Source: Girardinichthys multiradiatus
Lineage: Eukaryota > Chordata > Actinopteri > Cyprinodontiformes > Goodeidae
Assembly: GCF_021462225.1 (NCBI RefSeq)
Contig: NC_061813.1
Coordinates: 17,508,442 to 17,572,441, forward strand
Direction: 5' to 3'
DNA length: 64,000 nucleotides
The stretch's first letter is position 1. Every line of letters begins with the position of its first letter. The notes under the pieces were generated by a model. The model was not told the origin of the DNA, did no database searches, and saw nothing but the letters and a program-made list of their open reading frames with translations. The translations under genes were made by a program, and so were the position numbers. Shown piece by piece: positions 25,601 to 36,559 of this stretch.

Positions 25601-28600
25601 CAGTGTATCAACCAACCAGACATCTCAGGTCTTCTGGCTCAAATCTACTCTGCAGAACCAGAACCAGAACCAAACATGGAGAAGCAGCTTTTAGTTCTTA
25701 TGCTCCACTAATCTGGAATAAACTGCCAGAAAACTGTAAAAGCGCCAAAACCCTAAGTTGCTTTAAATCAAGATTAAAAACCTATTTGTTTAGAGTGGCC
25801 TTTGACTGTGCCATTTAGGCATGATTAGTTGCGTTTTCAGTCCAATTTTCCTTTCATTTTCTTGTCCATCATTCTATTCTCTTTATTTTATTTTACTTTT
25901 TTAAATTACCTCTGTTGTTTGATTTTATCATTTGATTTGTTTTTCTGTGTCTGTATCTGTTTATTTGCTTTGTGATTGTATTGTAATTGTATGTACAGCA
26001 CTTTGAGTGTCTCGTTGCTGAAAAGCGCTATATAACTAAACTTACCTTACCTTACCTTAAAACTACAAGTATTTTAATAAGAAAGAAAACAAACTCCACA
26101 TAATGGTGTCACCTAAAAACTCAGTCTAAGCTGTTCACCACACAGCTTCTTCACACAACCAGCATGTCTGCTGAAAGCAGAGACCTGACAGATTCCAAAA
26201 CTATAAATTTTGTCATAATCCCCCCAAGAATTTACTCAACCAGCAATAAAGACCACTCTAAAGTTGTTCAATTATTTGTTTTTTTGGCTAAAGAGTACGT
26301 GAACAATCCCATTGTTATCAGTTCAAAAGTCTGGGTCAATGAGAGTAGGTAGGTGCATTCATGCCAAATGCATGTACAACTTTCAATATAAGAAAGAAAA
26401 GATTAATCGTGACTAATAATACATTTTAAAGTGCCATTTGGTGTCACTGGGCTTTTTTTAAACAAGACAGCGGCAATTGTATGTAGGTGTATTCAGTTCA
26501 ATTCAATTGAAAAATACTTTACTCATCCTAAAGGGAAATTAAATGTTGTTCATATTATGCAGGTTTTTTCAAAAAGTCGTTTTAGATGCTAATGGCTGCG
26601 GGCAGGAAGGAGCTCCTATAGCGGTCTGTCTTACAGCAGATCTGAAGAAGCCTCTGACTAAAGACACTCATGAAGAGGATGCTCAGGGTTCTCTATAATG
26701 CTCTTCATTTTATGAAGAATACTTCTTTGCACAATCATCTCCACAGGTTCTAGAGGAGTCCCCAGAACAGAGCCAGGCTTCTTTATTAGCTTGTTGAGCT
26801 TTTTCAAGTCTCTGGCTCTGATGCTGCTACCCCAACAGATGATGGCAGAAGAGATCACACTCTCCACAACTCCATGACTTATAGAAGATATGCAGCATCT
26901 TGTTGCGAACACTGAATGACCAAAGCTTCTTCAAGGAGTACATTCTGCTCTGCCCCTTCTTGCAGATGGCTTCTTTAAGAAGGGACAGATTTGTTACAAA
27001 TTCTTTGTTTCAATTTGCTTTGTAATAAATATGAGAAAGGGAAATCATGTAAATAACATGAGTTACGCTTCTTGATAAGATATTCTGAGACATAGCTCAA
27101 ATATATGTCTTAATAAATTTAAAGGACTAATTTTGAGAAAATTATTGGGACCTTGATTTTGGACAAACAAATAAAACTATAGTATTAATGTAATTTAGCC
27201 AAAGAAAATGTGTAAAAATAAAGATGCCCAATACAATTAGTTTTTTCACAATTCCTTGAATAGTTTCACTTGAGAGATCATTATGGGTTATTTCATAGAT
27301 AAAGATGTGTATAATCATTATAGAAATGACAAAACAAACAAAAAATGATTTTTATGCTAGTCCTGGGGGAGCATGCTGTATATTAAAAAAATAAGATAGG
27401 CTCAAGGATGTGTCCCTGAGGCACCCCACTCACCAGAGCCCCGCAAAAAATTAAGCACTATCTTCTGCAACAATATAAAACTTTGGGTTATATATATCAT
27501 AAATGCCTGTTGAGAGCCACACCTTCCTGGCCAACTATTATCACTCAATGTGAATATTGTAACATTAAGGGCTCCTTACACACAATTTCTTTCTACAATC
27601 TCTATAATAAAAGGTACATTGAAGATAAGCTAGTAAATCACTAACAAACTCTGATCTAGATGAGATTTCTTGAGGACTTTAATGTGGGCCTCTTCTAGAA
27701 TTGTGCTACCCAAGGTGGCAGCATGTTAGAGTAGGTCTGTTGTTTTGGATCTGATATCTTATTTTTTTAAAACTTGAATTCCACCTTTTATGAATGGAGA
27801 TTGCTTTTTTTGGACGATTGTCCCCTCTAGTGTTGGATACTGTGCAGCTAAAAGGATTTTTACTGATGCACTTTTACTTTTTGACTTTTATTAGGATGTG
27901 TAACCCTAGCAACAAGGGTTTTTATTTTTTTTAAAACTGGGAGCAGCTGATTTACATCTCAATAGCTCAAATAATACCTCAACAACAACCCCAAATCCCT
28001 GATGAGTTGAAAAGGAGGCGCCGTGGATGCAGAGCAGGAGCAAAGACAAAAGAGAGAAGGAGGAAGTTCAAACTATCTCCTCCTTTGATCATGAGGGGCA
28101 ATGTGACAACTTTGGGAAACAAGTTGGATGAACTCCAAGCCCTTACAAGGACCCAGCTAGAGTATCGGGAATGAGACATGGCTGCAGGATCACAACCCTG
28201 ACTCCAGCATCTCTCTGCCAGGCTTTCTGACCATACAAGCCCACAGAGATTTAACGAGGAGCCGCAGCAGCAAATGTGAAAGAGGTGGCCAAAGGGGGTC
28301 GTCTCTGCAGTCCAGATATTGAACTGTTAGCAGAAAGTATATGTCCATATTATTTACCCAGAGAGTTCACCAGTGTTATTTTGGCAACGGCTTACGTTCC
28401 ACCATTGGCTGTTGCCGACACTGCATGCAATGTCATTAGCTCAGTTGCTATTACGCAACTGACACACCACCCCAAAGCGTTTGTGGCAATATCTAGTGAT
28501 TTTAATCAAACCTCACTTTCTGCTACTTCCAACATTTCAACAGTTTGTCTGCTCCTCTACCAGAGAAAACAAAAGGTTGGATTTGTTTTATGCAAATGTC

Positions 28601-31600
28601 AAGGACACGTACATCTCTAAAGCAAGACCTCCTCTAGGCAAATCAGATCACAGTCTTGTTTTTCTCTATTCCGAATATAAACCCCTTTTTCAGAGGCAAC
28701 CTGTAAGAAAGGGAACTGTGAGAAGATGGTCACAAGAAGCTAAAGAAGCCCTGTGAGGTTGCTTTGAGGCTACAGAGTGAGATGCACTCTTCCAGCCACA
28801 TGAAAAGGACATCAGTGTTTGAACAACTATAGAAACGTCTGTGTGGATAACAACATCCCCACCATAATGGTCAGATGCCTTCCAAATAACAAATCCTGAA
28901 TCACCAGTGACCCAAAGGAGTGGTCCGGGATGAAGATCACAGGCTTTAAGCAGAAGGAGAAACAGACAGATGGATGTCTGGACAGCACCAATGAACTGAA
29001 CACATTCTTCAAAAGGTTCAATTCAGAAACAAGCTCAGCATCCTCCGCTCCTGCTCATAACCAAACAGACATCCGACCCTCCTTTGACCCAAAGCTTCCC
29101 TCTCAAACCTTAAATGTTTTATCTCCCACCTTGGCCATGGACCCTGCTTCTACATGTTTGTCTTCAACCAAATCAGAAGATGTTGGTGCTCTCCCCTTCC
29201 AATTGTGTTTCTCTAGAAGTCAGGTGAAGAGGCAGCTGGAGAGACTGAATCGGAATAATACTGCAGGTCCAGATGGTGTCATCCCCAGAGTCCTGAAGGG
29301 CTGTGCAGAGCAGCTCTGTGGGATTCTTCAGCACCTCTTCATCCTTAGCCTGACCCAGGAGAAGGTTCCAGTGTTGTAGAAGACCTCCTGCCTTGTTCTG
29401 GTACCAAAGAAAACTCACCCATCATTTCACAATGACTATAGACCTGTTGCCCTGGCATCCCATATCATGAAGATCCTAGAGAGAACAAGCAACTTATAGG
29501 GCCTCTGCAGTTTGCTTATTGATGTGTAGTTGGAGTTGAAGATGCCATTATATGCCTTCTTCAACAAACCCACTGTCATCTGGACAAATTGCAGGAGCAC
29601 TGTGAGGATCATGTTCTTTGATTTCTCCAGTGCATTTAACACAATTCAACCTGATTTGCTTAGTCAGAAACTCCAGAAGACTCAGGTGGAGGCCTCAACA
29701 ATCTCCTGATTCTGCAGTCGTGGAGTGGATCAGAGATGGACAAGAAGATGAATACAGGGAGTTGGTGGACCACGTTGTGGCATCGTGTAAAAACAATCAT
29801 CTCATCTCGAATGTGAATAAAATAAAGGAGATGATTGTAGATTTTTAGAGAAACACAAATAGGTCAGACACTATTTCCATCATAGGAGAAGAAGTGGAGG
29901 TGGTGGAGGAGTATAAATACCTCGGTGTTCACCTGGACAAGAGACTAGAGTTGAGATGCAACTGTGAAGCCATCTACAAGAAGGGACAGAGCAGACTGTG
30001 CTTCTTGAGGAAGCTTAGCTTCTTCTTGTTTGCAGCAAGAAGCTGCATATCCTTTATATATCTGTTGTGGAGAGTGTGATTTCTTCTGCCATAATCCTTA
30101 GGGGTAGCAGCATCATAGCCAGGGACTTGAACAAGGTCAACAAGCTGATAAAGAAGGCTGGCTCTGTTCTGGGGACTCCTCTGGAACCTCTTTCTGCCAC
30201 CGCCATTAACATCTACAACTGCTCTTTGAAGAAACCTGCATAATATGAGCTACAACAACATTTAATTTTGAATTGAGTTGAAATAATTGAGGAACATTAA
30301 CATTAGAAGGAAAAAGGTTGACCACAGAAAGCAAAGTCAACCCAGTGGTAATATTGTCCTTTAAGTAGGTCTTCAGGGCACAATCTGAAGAGGATATATT
30401 GAGGGAAAAGCACAGGCAGTGGTGTCATTGTGGTATAGAAGAAAAATGACCATTCAGCAACTTAAATTATATTACATGGTGAATTATTCAAAATATAGTT
30501 AATTGATATAAATACATCAATTGACAAAGTAAATGGCTCAGGGTGATCAACTGAACCCTAATCCAGAGGCCCTGAAGTTGTCGTGATGTAATCCTACTTC
30601 CAGAGAGAATAGAAGAATAGCTCAGGTGAACTAAGTTTGTCTCCTCAGTTTCATATAGTTATTGAAGGTATTTGTCTATTTTCAGATAAAGGCAAGCCTG
30701 TTCCTGTTCTGAAGAAGGTGGAGGCAATTGCCACTGTTTCCTGCCGGTCTCTTTTCACGCCGAGCTACTGCCACAGCATCGGCTTCACGGACAATTACAT
30801 CATCTTCGTCGAGCAGCCTTTCAAGTTGGACATTCTCAAGATGACCACGGCCTACATGAGGGGAGTGAACTGGGCAAGCTGCTTAAAGTTTTGCCCCAAT
30901 GAAAATGTGAGGAGTCACAGCAGTTTTTTTTGGCATGAAGTTGTCCCATAGCAAAGTAAAAAATGTTTTCTGTTTCTGCTTGTTATAGACCGTGGGAAAA
31001 GTAGGAGGGAATAAGTGTGATGTGATGTTTTTCTTAACATCTGTTTGCATTAGACTCTGATCCACCTGATAGACAAAAGAACTGGCAAAGAAGTTGAAAT
31101 GAAGTACTACACTGGATCAATGGTCATTTATCATCATGTGAATGCCTTTGAGGATGAAGGTCACGTGGTCTTTGATGTCATCGCCTACAAAGATGACAAA
31201 CTTTATGACATGTTCTACCTGAAAAACCTGAAAAAGGATGCTGGGTCTGACGGCAGTGTCTACTCCCAACCAAGTTTCAAAAGATTTGCTCTTCCTATCA
31301 AGTTGGACAAGGTAGGATAAAAAAATTAAAGTCAAGTGATAACTTAAAAATATCTAGGGTTTTATCGCCAGAGTTGTTTTTCGGTTTTGCAGGGCGTTGG
31401 AGTTGGAGAGAATGTAGTTAAACTCAAATACACAACAGCCAGCGCTGTGAAGGAAAAAGAAGGCAAATTCACATGCCACTCAGAGGTGCTCTGTGAAGGT
31501 AAAGCCAACACTGCCTCTTACAGTGCCTTGCAAAAGTATCCATTTCTTACCATAGCTTTCTCACTTCACTTACGCCATCTTTGTTGTATTGTATTGGAAT

Positions 31601-34600
31601 CCATGTGATAAACCAATCTCCTGCTGAAGAAAAGTATCCCAGCAGCATGATGCTACCACCACCATGATTCCATCACAGAACATCTGTATTTATACTGAGA
31701 TGAAATTTCACACAGGTGGACTATTTACTAAATAGATAACTTCTGAAGACAATTGGTAGCACTGGATTTTATTTAAAAGTACCAGAGTAAAGGGAGCTGA
31801 ATTGTGTGCAACACTTTTTTGCTACTTTGTTTTGACCTATCGCATAAAACCCAAACAAAATAAAATGTATGTTTGTTATTGTAATGTGACAAAATGTGAA
31901 AAAGTCTGAGGTATGAATACCTTAGCAAAGTACTTTAAACAGACCCTCATTCTATGTCAAATCTTAACAGCATTTCTTTACTAATGTGAGTTTTCTCCCT
32001 GATTTGTTCTGCCATTTATTCACTGTTTACATGACCCACCTTTACATGCCAAAGGCACCTGGCCTGTTCCTGCTGCAGCACTTTATCTTATCCACCCTTC
32101 TCTTTAGATACTGCCTCCCAGTTAACAAATCCTGCTCTGTTCACCTGATTTTTTTTCTTCAGTCTGTACTTTGGAATACAATTAAGCTTTATCTTTGTGC
32201 TTTGTTTTCCTGCTCTTTTTTCAGCCTTGAACCTACCCTCAGTAAGTAAAGGTATTAGCATGATGATAGTATTATTTCCTTATAATTTAGGTTTTGAATT
32301 ACCCAGGATCAATTATGATTTCAATGGCAAGAAGTACCGGTTTGTCTACGGGAACATTGTGGAGGAATTCGCACAGTCAAAACAGGTGATGTTACTTGTT
32401 CTTTTCTGTATTTGGATATCGCAAAGCTGAATTTCTGGAAACATTCAACTTTCTGATTTTTTATGGCATAATAGGTTACAAGAGAGTTGTTGTCCTTGCA
32501 GAATGTTTAAGAAACAATTTTTTAAGCACATGGATTTTGGGAAACAGAGTCTTCCTGTCAACACTGTTCCCCTTATGTAGAAAGGAAGTTGCAGTCTAGA
32601 GAGTTACGTGCTAGTGCATCCCAATGCCCTTAAGGCTTTGATGTCTCAAATACCAGTTGGTACAAGCAAATCCTTTATTGGTCCATTGGGCCCACTTGTA
32701 CATTAAGATACAATGGAAAGTGGAAAAACAACTTCAATGTACGGAATTAGATAGCGTGAGATAATGAAGGTTCAGAAAACAAGGGCCAGGCACAAGCTGT
32801 TATCACAATGCTGTAAGATAAGAGGTAAAAGTAAGCTGACAGAGAACCTAAAGACCTTTGGTTCAATATTTAGAAAACCTAAATACAACCATCATGCTGC
32901 AGAGGTGCATTACAGGCCATTTGTGTTTGACTGAGATAGAGATGTTTAACATTTCATGGTATTTCAACACCATGAAAGCCATCCATGTCTGCGAAAAGTA
33001 ACAAGTCCATCTTCTGCAATGGGAAGCCCGATTGAGGGGAATGAGTGCTTGTATGATTGATGAAGTCCTGCAACATGTTTATCCCCCAAATAACATAATA
33101 AAGACAAAATGACTGAAGTTCTGGAAACAAAAGCTACTATAAACCCAAAAAGCAAAATTATAATATAGGTATTATCAGAATCAGAACCAGCTTTATTGCC
33201 AGGTTTGTACAGACAAACAAGGAATTTGACTCCAGTACACTTTGCTCTCAATGATAAACAATATCTTTTTAAATGTACATATATACACAATTGACTTTAC
33301 AATGGAACATAATGTGAGATCAGTCAAAGTATGCTTGGTGTTGTTCTGGAACTCTGACTGTCAAGTGTTCATCAGAGAAACAGCCTGTGGAAGAAACTGT
33401 CTCTGTGACGGCTGGTTTTAGCGTCAACCTGAAGGTAGAAGCCTAAACATTTTGTGTGCAGGTGTGTGGATTAGTTATACAGTGTCCTCTGACATAAATA
33501 ATTAAATAAACAGTGAATTTGCATGCTTCAATAAAATTAAAATATATCATATGTTGAAATCTATCTTGCATTTGTACTGCGAACAGAAATACATATTCAG
33601 TCATGAGCTGTACTGATTTATTATCAGGAAAAAAGCTACAATGCCTTGCATTTACATTTTGTAACATTCTAGCCACAAACCGTAATAGATTTTAAAATCA
33701 AGTTGTGCCATGCTCTTTCTGTTTTCAGTAGATTACATAAAGGTCAGTGAGATGTGTAAAGCTTGGAATATTTTTTCATTACCTAATCTTGCTTTAAACT
33801 TCTCCACAACTTGGCAAACGTTTTAAATTAGATTGGTAGCACTGTTGCCTTGCAGCAAGAAGGTCCTGGGTTCGATTCCCGGCCTGGGGTCTTTCTGCAT
33901 GGAGTTTGCATGTTCTCCCCGTGCATGTGTGGGTTCTCACCGGGTACTCCGGCTTCCTCCCACAGTCCAAAAACATGCCTGTTAGGTTAATTGGTAACTC
34001 TAAATTGCCCTTAGGTGTATGAACGAGTGTGTGTATGGTTGTATGTGTGTTGCCCTGCAATGGACTGGCGACCTGTCCAGGGTGCACCCTGCCTCTCGCC
34101 CATAGACTGCTGGAGATAGGCACCAGCTCCCCCGTGACCCACTATGGAATAAGCGGTAGAAAATGACTGACTGACTGACATTAAATGTTAAAACGATTGG
34201 ATCATTTTTCTTCTACTTAACAAAAAAGGGCTACTTCATGTTGATCTATTACATAAAATCCCAACAAAATACACTGAAGTTTGTGGTTGTAACATGACAA
34301 ATATTGAAATGTTCAAGGGGTATTTTTTATTTAAAGTACTGTAAAGGCACATATAATCTAAGACAGATGTTATAAAAATATACAGGGGTTGGACAATGAA
34401 AATGAAACACCTGGTTTTAGACCACAATAATTTATTAGTATGGTGTAGGGCCTCCTTTTGCGACCAATACAGCGTCAATTCGTCTTGGGAATGACATATA
34501 CAAGTCCTGCACAGTGGTCAGAGGGATTTTAAACCATTCTTCTTGCAGGATAGTGGCCAGGTCACTACGTGATACTGGTGGAGGAAAACGTTTCCTGACT

Positions 34601-36191
34601 CGCTCCTCCAAAACACCCCAAAGTGGCTCAATAATATTTAGATCTGGTGACTGTGCAGGCCATGGGAGATGTTCAACTTCACTTTCATGTTCATCAAACC
34701 AATCTTTCACCAGTCTTGCTGTGTGTATTGGTGCATTGTCATCCTGATACACGGCACCACCTTCAGGATACAATGTTTGAACCATTGGATGCACATGGTC
34801 CTCCAGAATGGTTCGGTAGTCCTTGGCAGTGACGCACCCATCTAGCACAAGTATTGGGCCAAGGGAATGCCATGATATGGCAGCCCAAACCATCACTGAT
34901 CCACCCCCATGCTTCACTCTGGGCATGCAACAGTCTGGGTGGTACGCTTCTTTGGGGCTTCTCCACACCGTAACTCTCCCGGATGTGGGGAAAACAGTAA
35001 AGGTGGACTCATCAGAGAACAATACATGTTTCACATTGTCCACAGCCCAAGATTTGCGCTCCTTGCACCATTGAAGCCGACGTTTGGCATTGGCATGAGT
35101 GACTAAAGGTTTGGCTAAAGCAGCCCGGCCGTGTATATTGACCCTGTGGAGCTCCCGACGGACAGTTCTGGTGGAAACAGGAGAGTTGAGGTGCACATTT
35201 AATTCTGCCGTGATTTGGGCAGCCGTGGTTTTATGTTTTTTTGGATACAATCCGGGTTAGCACCCGAACATCCCTTTCAGACAGCTTCCTCTTGCGTCCA
35301 CAGTTAATCCTGTTGGATGTGGTTCGTCCTTCTTGGTGGTATGCTGACATTACCCTGTATAACGTGGCTCTTGATACATCACAAAGACTTGCTGTCTTGG
35401 TCACAGATGTGCCAGCAAGACGTGCACCAACAATTTGTCCTCTTTTGAACTCTGGTATGTCACCCATAATGTTGTGTGCATTTCAATATTTTGAACAAAA
35501 CTGTGCTCTTACCCTGCTAATTGAACCTTCACACTCTGCTCTTACTGGTGCAATGTGCAATCAATGAAGACTGGCTACCAGGCTGGTCCAACTTAGCCAT
35601 GAAACCTCCCACACTAAAATTGAGGTGTGTCAGTTTCATTGTCCAACCCCTGTATGTAAGTAACTACAAACTGCAGCTTCCAAGATCTATCATAGCTTAT
35701 ACGATTAAGTGTTTACAGGTAGAGTCGTTACCTAATATATTTACTGTAGGATGTTTATCTCATTCAGCTTGCAAAGTTTGACACAGAGACAAAGACAATG
35801 ATTTTCTGGGAGGAAGAGAACTGCTGGCCGTCAGAGCCGGTTTTTGTCCCCAGACCAAATGGAGAGTCAGAGGACGATGGTGAGTGTATACGGAAACAAA
35901 AGTGAATCGACTTGTGTGTTTGTAATCTGTGTTGAAGAAGTTTAGCAATAATATTTACCACAGACATCTTCTTTTTTCTGTGTGGCTGGGTTTATTGGCA
36001 TACTGTAAAGGTAACTTTCAAAATTTCAACTTGTAGGAGTGGTCCTGTCATCTGTCATTAACTCCAATCCAGGCCAGTCTGGTTTTCTAGTGATCCTTGA
36101 TGGAAGAACATTCAAGGAAGTTGCAAGAGCGTATGTCAATACTGAGCTCTACAAGGATATGCATGGAATTTTCATTCCAAAAGGGAATTAA
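19634..36191 (+). CDS. bco1l: Beta-carotene 15,15'-dioxygenase-like enzyme, 11 coding exons, 520 aa
   Basis: Iron(II)-dependent carotenoid oxygenase; family members of this branch cleave beta-carotene centrally to retinal in the cytosol. Coding exons: 19634-19691, 19783-19911, 20006-20135, 20411-20558, 20644-20794, 30686-30906, 31054-31311, 31393-31498, 32291-32385, 35768-35879, 36037-36191. They sum to 1563 nt and join in frame with GT/AG at every junction. The protein follows human BCO1 throughout ([52 protein letters not shown]). The four iron-binding His are present at about residues 172 (SSHPHYD), 235 (SYCHSIG), 306 (IYHHVNA) and 512 (DMHGIFIP), close to human 172, 237, 308 and 514. It stops soon after the last His and lacks the longer human tail. 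In the PDPCK motif Cys is Ser (residue 100). It is much closer to BCO1 than to RPE65 or BCO2. The neighbours (tlcd4, pkia) differ from those of mammalian BCO1, so I favour the teleost bco1l paralogue, though plain bco1 cannot be excluded. A possible poly(A) signal ATTAAA is at 36466-36471. Confidence 0.92.
20795..21334 (+). other. bco1-like intron 5, left part, with a retroposon tail
   Basis: Intronic DNA. From about 21160 a tract with GTCAAGTCAAGTCAAAGATTA followed by TTTGTTTAGCAAATTTAAAA resembles the tail of teleost LINE copies in reverse orientation. It abuts the L2-like element. No exon is seen. Confidence 0.45.
21365..22330 (+). pseudogene. L2-like LINE ORF1, decayed SGNH-esterase-like protein
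   Basis: Broken into frames at 21365-21559, 21590-21829, 21796-22203 and 22200-22430. The 21796-22203 frame contains [16 protein letters not shown] (equivalent to the esterase block I GDS, here GNT), [13 protein letters not shown] (block III, normally G-x-N-D, here AMDD) and [18 protein letters not shown]. The next frame supplies [20 protein letters not shown], matching the final D-x-x-H block with His replaced by Cys. ORF1 esterase domains are known in L2/CR1-type LINEs. This copy has lost catalytic residues as well as frame. Confidence 0.7.
22980..25818 (+). pseudogene. L2-like LINE ORF2, endonuclease plus reverse transcriptase, broken
   Basis: An apurinic-type endonuclease is visible at about 22995-23530 ([44 protein letters not shown]). 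RT follows at 24060-25060 with the conserved blocks and the catalytic YADD at about 24974. The C-terminal part at 25075-25818 has [38 protein letters not shown] and [20 protein letters not shown], typical of L2 ORF2 ends. Stops near 23346 and 25056 and frame changes near 23510 and 24075 make it non-functional. Confidence 0.85.
26493..26995 (-). mobile_element. Rex1-like LINE 3' fragment, antisense
   Basis: On the minus strand this encodes the ORF2 C-terminal end ([33 protein letters not shown], then a frame with [13 protein letters not shown]). It runs into a 3' UTR whose end on the plus strand reads TTCAATTGAAAAATACTTTA and ATCCTAAAGGGAAATTA. Only the last 0.5 kb is present, a typical 5'-truncated copy. 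Its coding text matches the Rex1 copy at 28-30 kb ([10 protein letters not shown]). The tail matches the short retroposon at 52031-53261. Confidence 0.8.
26996..27989 (+). other. bco1-like intron 5, between LINE copies
   Basis: Roughly 1 kb of AT-rich intronic DNA between two Rex1-type copies. It shows no exon, splice pair or recognised repeat. A short piece near 27410-27445 (CCCTGAGGCACCCCACTCACC) may be older repeat debris. Confidence 0.5.
27990..30262 (+). mobile_element. Rex1-like LINE, internally deleted and decayed
   Basis: Sense-oriented non-LTR element in intron 5 of the bco1-like gene. The endonuclease begins at about 28090 ([20 protein letters not shown]) and continues through several frames ([41 protein letters not shown]). 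The linker and RT follow ([78 protein letters not shown]). From about 29690 the text jumps straight to [20 protein letters not shown], so the central RT region around the YSDD site is deleted. The C-terminal end ([15 protein letters not shown]) and 3' part up to about 30260 are present. Many stops and shifts show it is dead. Confidence 0.8.
30263..30685 (+). other. bco1-like intron 5, right end
   Basis: Intronic DNA leading to the acceptor TTTTCAG at 30679-30685. No other feature is visible. Confidence 0.6.
31520..31936. mobile_element. Tc1-derived MITE in bco1-like intron 8
   Basis: Begins CAGTGCCTTGCAAAAGTATC and ends with sequence containing GTAATGTGACAAAATGTGAA and GTATGAATACC-TTAGCAAAG, the reverse of the left end. 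Internal sequence retains only scraps (CCCAGCAGCATGATGCTACC is the usual transposase-derived text of such elements). About 0.4 kb, no ORF. Confidence 0.75.
32386..33174 (+). other. bco1-like intron 9, left part
   Basis: Intronic DNA. Around 32669-32715 the text TCCTTTATTGGTCCATTGGG may be the reversed tail of another retroposon, but it is too short to assign. No exon is seen; the minus-strand open frame at 32964-33290 lacks recognisable content. Confidence 0.45.
33175..33480 (-). mobile_element. LINE 3' end fragment, antisense
   Basis: On the minus strand it carries the end of an ORF2 (a [24 protein letters not shown] reading) and a tail with CCTGGCAATAAAGCTGGTTC followed by TGATTCTGATAATA, typical of 5'-truncated teleost non-LTR copies ending in TTCTGA repeats. 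The exact clade is uncertain. Confidence 0.6.
33824..34180 (+). mobile_element. tRNA-like SINE or short retroposon with (TGAC)n tail
   Basis: The head has a polymerase III B-box-like GGTTCGATTCCCGG at about 33870. The body is the very common fish repeat (CATGGAGTTTGCATGTTCTC, GGCTTCCTCCCACAGTCCAA, GGACTGGCGACCTGTCCAGG). It ends in TGACTGACTGACTGACA at 34164-34180. Inside intron 9 of the bco1-like gene. A short reversed piece of the same family is at about 39331-39403. Confidence 0.75.
34238..34350 (+). mobile_element. Tc1 terminal fragment
   Basis: Contains CATAAAATCCCAACAAAATA and GAAGTTTGTGGTTGTAACATGAC, matching the terminal part of the Tc1-derived elements at 5.66-6.22 kb and 31.52-31.94 kb. 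Solo remnant between the SINE and the DD36E element. Confidence 0.65.
34383..35652 (-). mobile_element. Tc1/mariner DD36E (Incomer-like) transposon
   Basis: About 1.27 kb element with TA on both sides (34381-34382 and 35653-35654) in intron 9 of the bco1-like gene. The ends are inverted: left CAGGGGTTGGACAATGAAAA, right end reverse-complemented CAGGGGTTGGACAATGAAAC. The transposase lies on the minus strand. The good state of the ends and ORF suggests a younger insertion than its neighbours. Confidence 0.9.
34435..35467 (-). pseudogene. DD36E transposase with one frameshift in a homopolymer
   Basis: Two overlapping frames make one transposase: 35467-35231 (start [19 protein letters not shown], helix-turn-helix [18 protein letters not shown]) and 35250-34435. 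The shift maps at or near a run of seven A at 35242-35236. The second frame has the catalytic residues: first Asp in [11 protein letters not shown], second in YQDDNAPIH and Glu in [11 protein letters not shown]. Counting from the second Asp to the Glu gives 36 residues between them, so this is DD36E, the spacing described for the Incomer family. No other stop is present over about 340 residues. Confidence 0.85.
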
Positions 36192-36559
36192 TCAACATAC
36201 ATGTTTCCAGTTCATTACAGCCCACACATGCGTTTGCCTCCCTGAATCTCCTCTTCAGTCAGTATATCTTACTTTCCCTGTTACTGTCAGCTTGTGTTCT
36301 GGGTTAGACTCTAAAACTGAATACAGTAAGTTTGCATAATGATATCCTCATGCAATGTTTTATCATTTCTGTTTTTAAAGATATGTTGTTTTTGCATGCA
36401 CCAATATTTCACATTGAGTACATATATGTATGTATCATGGTTATTGAATATTTGTATAGTATTCCATTAAAGACCATGTAAAATCTAAGTTTGTAGTTGT
36501 ATCATTACACTAGCACCTAGAGAGTAACAACTAAACCTTAATTTACAGCTAAATCTGCA
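36192..36559 (+). other. bco1-like 3' UTR and flank
   Basis: Non-coding DNA after the stop at 36189-36191. It includes the candidate poly(A) signal ATTAAA at 36466-36471. The GT-AC dinucleotide-rich text near 36415-36440 is unremarkable. Confidence 0.5.

Larger units (their letters stand above)
21335..26062 (+). mobile_element. L2-like LINE (non-LTR retrotransposon), almost full length, inactive
   Basis: An insertion of about 4.7 kb in intron 5 of the bco1-like gene, same orientation. It has the order ORF1 (SGNH-esterase-like), endonuclease, reverse transcriptase, then a 3' UTR ending with the typical stem (GCACTTTGAGTGTCTCG followed by GAAAAGCGCTATATAACTAA) and a short tandem tail of CTTAC units at 26040-26062. 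The RT text ([67 protein letters not shown]) is that of the L2 clade. Frameshifts and stops break both ORFs. The left boundary is approximate. Confidence 0.85.

Noticed and set aside
33824..33900. Possible functional tRNA gene
   Set aside because: Only a B-box-like GGTTCGATTCC is present. It continues directly into a known type of dispersed fish repeat and shows no cloverleaf that I could fold.
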